Below, piece after piece: positions 62,335 to 64,000 of a stretch of DNA of 64,000 nucleotides (the first letter of the stretch is position 1; each line of letters opens with the position of its first letter). This DNA is from Acidisoma sp965199065 (GTDB lineage Bacteria; Pseudomonadota; Alphaproteobacteria; Acetobacterales; Acetobacteraceae). The translations under genes were made by a program, and so were the position numbers. The notes beneath the pieces were generated by a model, which worked only from the letters and a program-made list of their open reading frames with translations, had not been told where the DNA came from and searched no databases. The stretch is taken from assembly GCF_965199065.1 (NCBI RefSeq), contig NZ_CBDAQN010000001.1:1-64000 (forward strand), given 5' to 3'.

Positions 62335-63390
62335 ATGGAATATCGGCAACTCGGACGCTCGGGCCTAAAGGTGTCCGCCCTGACGCTTGGGACCATGACG
62401 TTTGGCGGTAAAGGGCGGTTCGCCTTCGTCGGCAGAACCAACGCCGCGGATGCCAGCCGTATGGTCGACATGGCACTGGATGCCGGGGTCAACCTGCTTG
62501 ACACCTCAGACATCTACTCGACCGGAGCCTCAGAGGAAATCCTGGGCCAAGCGATCAAGGGCAAGCGCGACAACGTGCTGATCGCGACCAAGGCGCGCTT
62601 TCCAATGGGCGCTGGGCCGAACGATGCCGGCCTCTCACGACACCACCTCATCCGTGCCTGTGACGCCAGTCTCAGCCGCCTCGGCGTGGATCACATCGAC
62701 CTCTACCAGGTGCATGAATGGGACGGGCTGACGCCTGTTGAGGAAACGATGGCTGCGCTGGACTCGTTGGTGACGTCTGGCAAGGTGCGCTACATCGGCG
62801 TCTCGAACTTCTGTGGCTGGCAACTGATGAAAGCCTTGGGGGCAGCAGACCGCGCCGGGAGCGCCCGCTTCGTCAGCCAGCAGATCCATTACACGCTTGA
62901 GGCGCGCGAGGCAGAATACGAGCTGGTGCCAATCTCGCTCGACCAGGGACTGGGCATTCTGGTCTGGAGCCCTCTTGCCGGTGGCTTGCTGTCAGGAAAG
63001 TATCGGCGTGGTCAGACCCCGGAGGAGGGCGGTCGCGATTTCGCCGGCTGGAAGGAGCCGCCCATCCGCGATGAGGCCCGGCTCTACGATATTATCGAGT
63101 TGCTAGTGAAGATCGGGGAGGAACACGGGACCTCAGCCGCAGAAGTTGCCCTGGCCTGGCTGTTGCGCAGACCGGCAGTGGCATCGATCGTGATCGGCGC
63201 CACAAATGAGGCGCAGCTTCAAACCAATCTGAAGTCAGTCGAGCTGAGCCTGACCGACGACGATATGGAGCGGTTGAATTCTGCCAGCAAGCTGCCGCTG
63301 CTTTATCCCTACTGGCATCAGGCTCTGACTGCCAGCGACCGGCTCGGCGCGGTGGATCTGTCGCTTCTGGCGCAGTATCTGCCTCTCTGA
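62335..63390 (+). CDS. Aldo/keto reductase (copy 2)
   Basis: A 351-residue enzyme with the tetrad in NLLDTSDIYSTGASEE, ATKARF and YQVHEWDG. It is very similar to copy 1 along its whole length; shared blocks include EYRQLGRSGLKVSALTLGTM and DFAGWKEPPIRDEARLYDI. AAGAAGGAG precedes the ATG at an ideal distance. Both copies follow transport genes in the same order (transport gene then reductase), suggesting a block duplication. A different substrate range is possible. Confidence 0.9.
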   Translation: MEYRQLGRSGLKVSALTLGTMTFGGKGRFAFVGRTNAADASRMVDMALDAGVNLLDTSDIYSTGASEEILGQAIKGKRDNVLIATKARFPMGAGPNDAGLSRHHLIRACDASLSRLGVDHIDLYQVHEWDGLTPVEETMAALDSLVTSGKVRYIGVSNFCGWQLMKALGAADRAGSARFVSQQIHYTLEAREAEYELVPISLDQGLGILVWSPLAGGLLSGKYRRGQTPEEGGRDFAGWKEPPIRDEARLYDIIELLVKIGEEHGTSAAEVALAWLLRRPAVASIVIGATNEAQLQTNLKSVELSLTDDDMERLNSASKLPLLYPYWHQALTASDRLGAVDLSLLAQYLPL

Positions 63391-63517
63391 GGCTCACGCG
63401 CCGGTCCGTCCGCCTCTGGCGCAGTGCGGGTGGAGGGTGAAACTCTGCCACTGATCATGAGCCGCTCGACGGCGCGCGGTTCATGATCGGGTATTTACTG
63501 CAACAGGAGATGCAACG

Positions 63518-64000
63518 ATGGTCCGTATCCTCTGCTACGGCGACAGCAACACCTGGGGTTGCGGCCCGACGCTGCAGCCGCCAGCCCCCCGCCATCCGCC
63601 CGAGAGCCGGTGGCCCCGCGTGTTGGGCGCGGAACTGGGGCCGCAGTGTGAAATCATCGAAGAGGGGCTGAACGCGCGGACGACGGATACGCCCGATCCG
63701 ATGCAGCCGGCGATCACAGGTGCCGGCGTGGATGGAGCGGCGTACCTGCCTGCCTGTCTCGCCAGCCATCTGCCGCTCGATTTTGTGGTCATCATGCTTG
63801 GAACCAATGACCTGAAGGCGCACTTCGATCGTTCGCCGCTGCGTATCGCGATGGGCGCAGGACGACTCGTTGATATCGCGCAACAGATCAACGGTGGCAT
63901 CGGCACGCCATATTCAAGCCCCAAGGTGCTGCTGATCTGCCCAGCGCCGCTAAGCGCCATGGAGTTCTTCGCGGACGAGTTCGCTGGCGGCCACGAGAAG
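63518..64000 (+). CDS. SGNH/GDSL hydrolase, N-terminal part (cut by window end)
   Basis: 161 residues are visible, with no stop before the window edge. Block I is ILCYGDSNTWGCGP with the nucleophile serine; block III is VIMLGTNDLKAHFD with the oxyanion asparagine. The histidine block lies beyond the edge. The ATG follows AGGAG closely. SGNH enzymes remove acyl groups from sugars or lipids, so a deacetylase for the imported carbohydrate is a plausible role, by inference. Confidence 0.85.
   Translation, partial: MVRILCYGDSNTWGCGPTLQPPAPRHPPESRWPRVLGAELGPQCEIIEEGLNARTTDTPDPMQPAITGAGVDGAAYLPACLASHLPLDFVVIMLGTNDLKAHFDRSPLRIAMGAGRLVDIAQQINGGIGTPYSSPKVLLICPAPLSAMEFFADEFAGGHEK

Noticed and set aside
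1..64000. CRISPR arrays, tRNA and rRNA genes
   Set aside because: No regularly spaced repeat series, clover-leaf-type tRNA sequence or rRNA-like conserved block was seen on reading the window.

Overview
The window reads as an alphaproteobacterial chromosome or large replicon. It has high GC. Lineage markers include a DUF1849/EipB-type envelope protein, a Rhodobacter-type PmtA methyltransferase, an NrsF-type anti-sigma factor with its ECF sigma factor, a CtaB-type heme O synthase and a periplasmic-binding-protein sugar ABC system. Genus cannot be fixed from sequence alone. No rRNA, tRNA or CRISPR array was seen.

Layout. (1) 1-6.2 kb: end of an ECF sigma gene with its NrsF partner, a cytochrome b plus sulfite-oxidase-like molybdoenzyme operon, a TetR regulator, a hydrolase and a PhyH dioxygenase. 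(2) 6.2-23 kb: dense, intact genes. These are M32 carboxypeptidase, heme O synthase, PmtA, RNase E/G family protein, SH3 protein, a MoeB/HesA-DsrE pair, CHAP lipoprotein, EipB, DUF488, a beta-hydroxyacid dehydrogenase, carbonic anhydrase, MT-A70 methyltransferase, cyanase, a PAS-GAF-GGDEF-EAL protein, iron alcohol dehydrogenase and an MFS exporter. (3) 23-31.6 kb: TDT transporter with LysR regulator, a second ECF sigma/anti-sigma pair, a DUF305 protein and a YncE-like beta-propeller gene split by an intact IS3-family element whose target duplication is still perfect. (4) 31.6-51.4 kb: an accessory region rich in broken genes. It holds remnants of a sensor kinase, an IS110 transposase, DJ-1/PfpI, MscS, SDR, enoyl-CoA hydratase, phospholipase D, quinone oxidoreductase, pirin, LysR and ChrA, mixed with intact regulators, a glycosyltransferase, a cupin, an exported beta-helix protein and an exported beta-propeller/Ig-like pair. 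A decaying second IS3 element sits at a deletion junction. (5) 51.4-64 kb: a coherent sugar or sugar-acid module with D-glycerate kinase, IclR regulator, tartronate-semialdehyde-reductase-like and hydroxypyruvate-reductase-like enzymes, a complete RbsABC-type importer, a second binding protein, two near-twin aldo/keto reductases, a GlcG/HbpS-like protein and an SGNH hydrolase cut by the window edge.

How the parts fit. The last module converges on D-glycerate: two reductases can make it and the kinase can pass it to central metabolism. The carbonic anhydrase/cyanase group resembles a cyanate-detoxification operon interrupted by a DNA/RNA methyltransferase gene. The best leads for unusual biology are the exported propeller/Ig pair, the 246-bp perfect in-frame duplication inside a quinone oxidoreductase, and the duplicated IclR control region.
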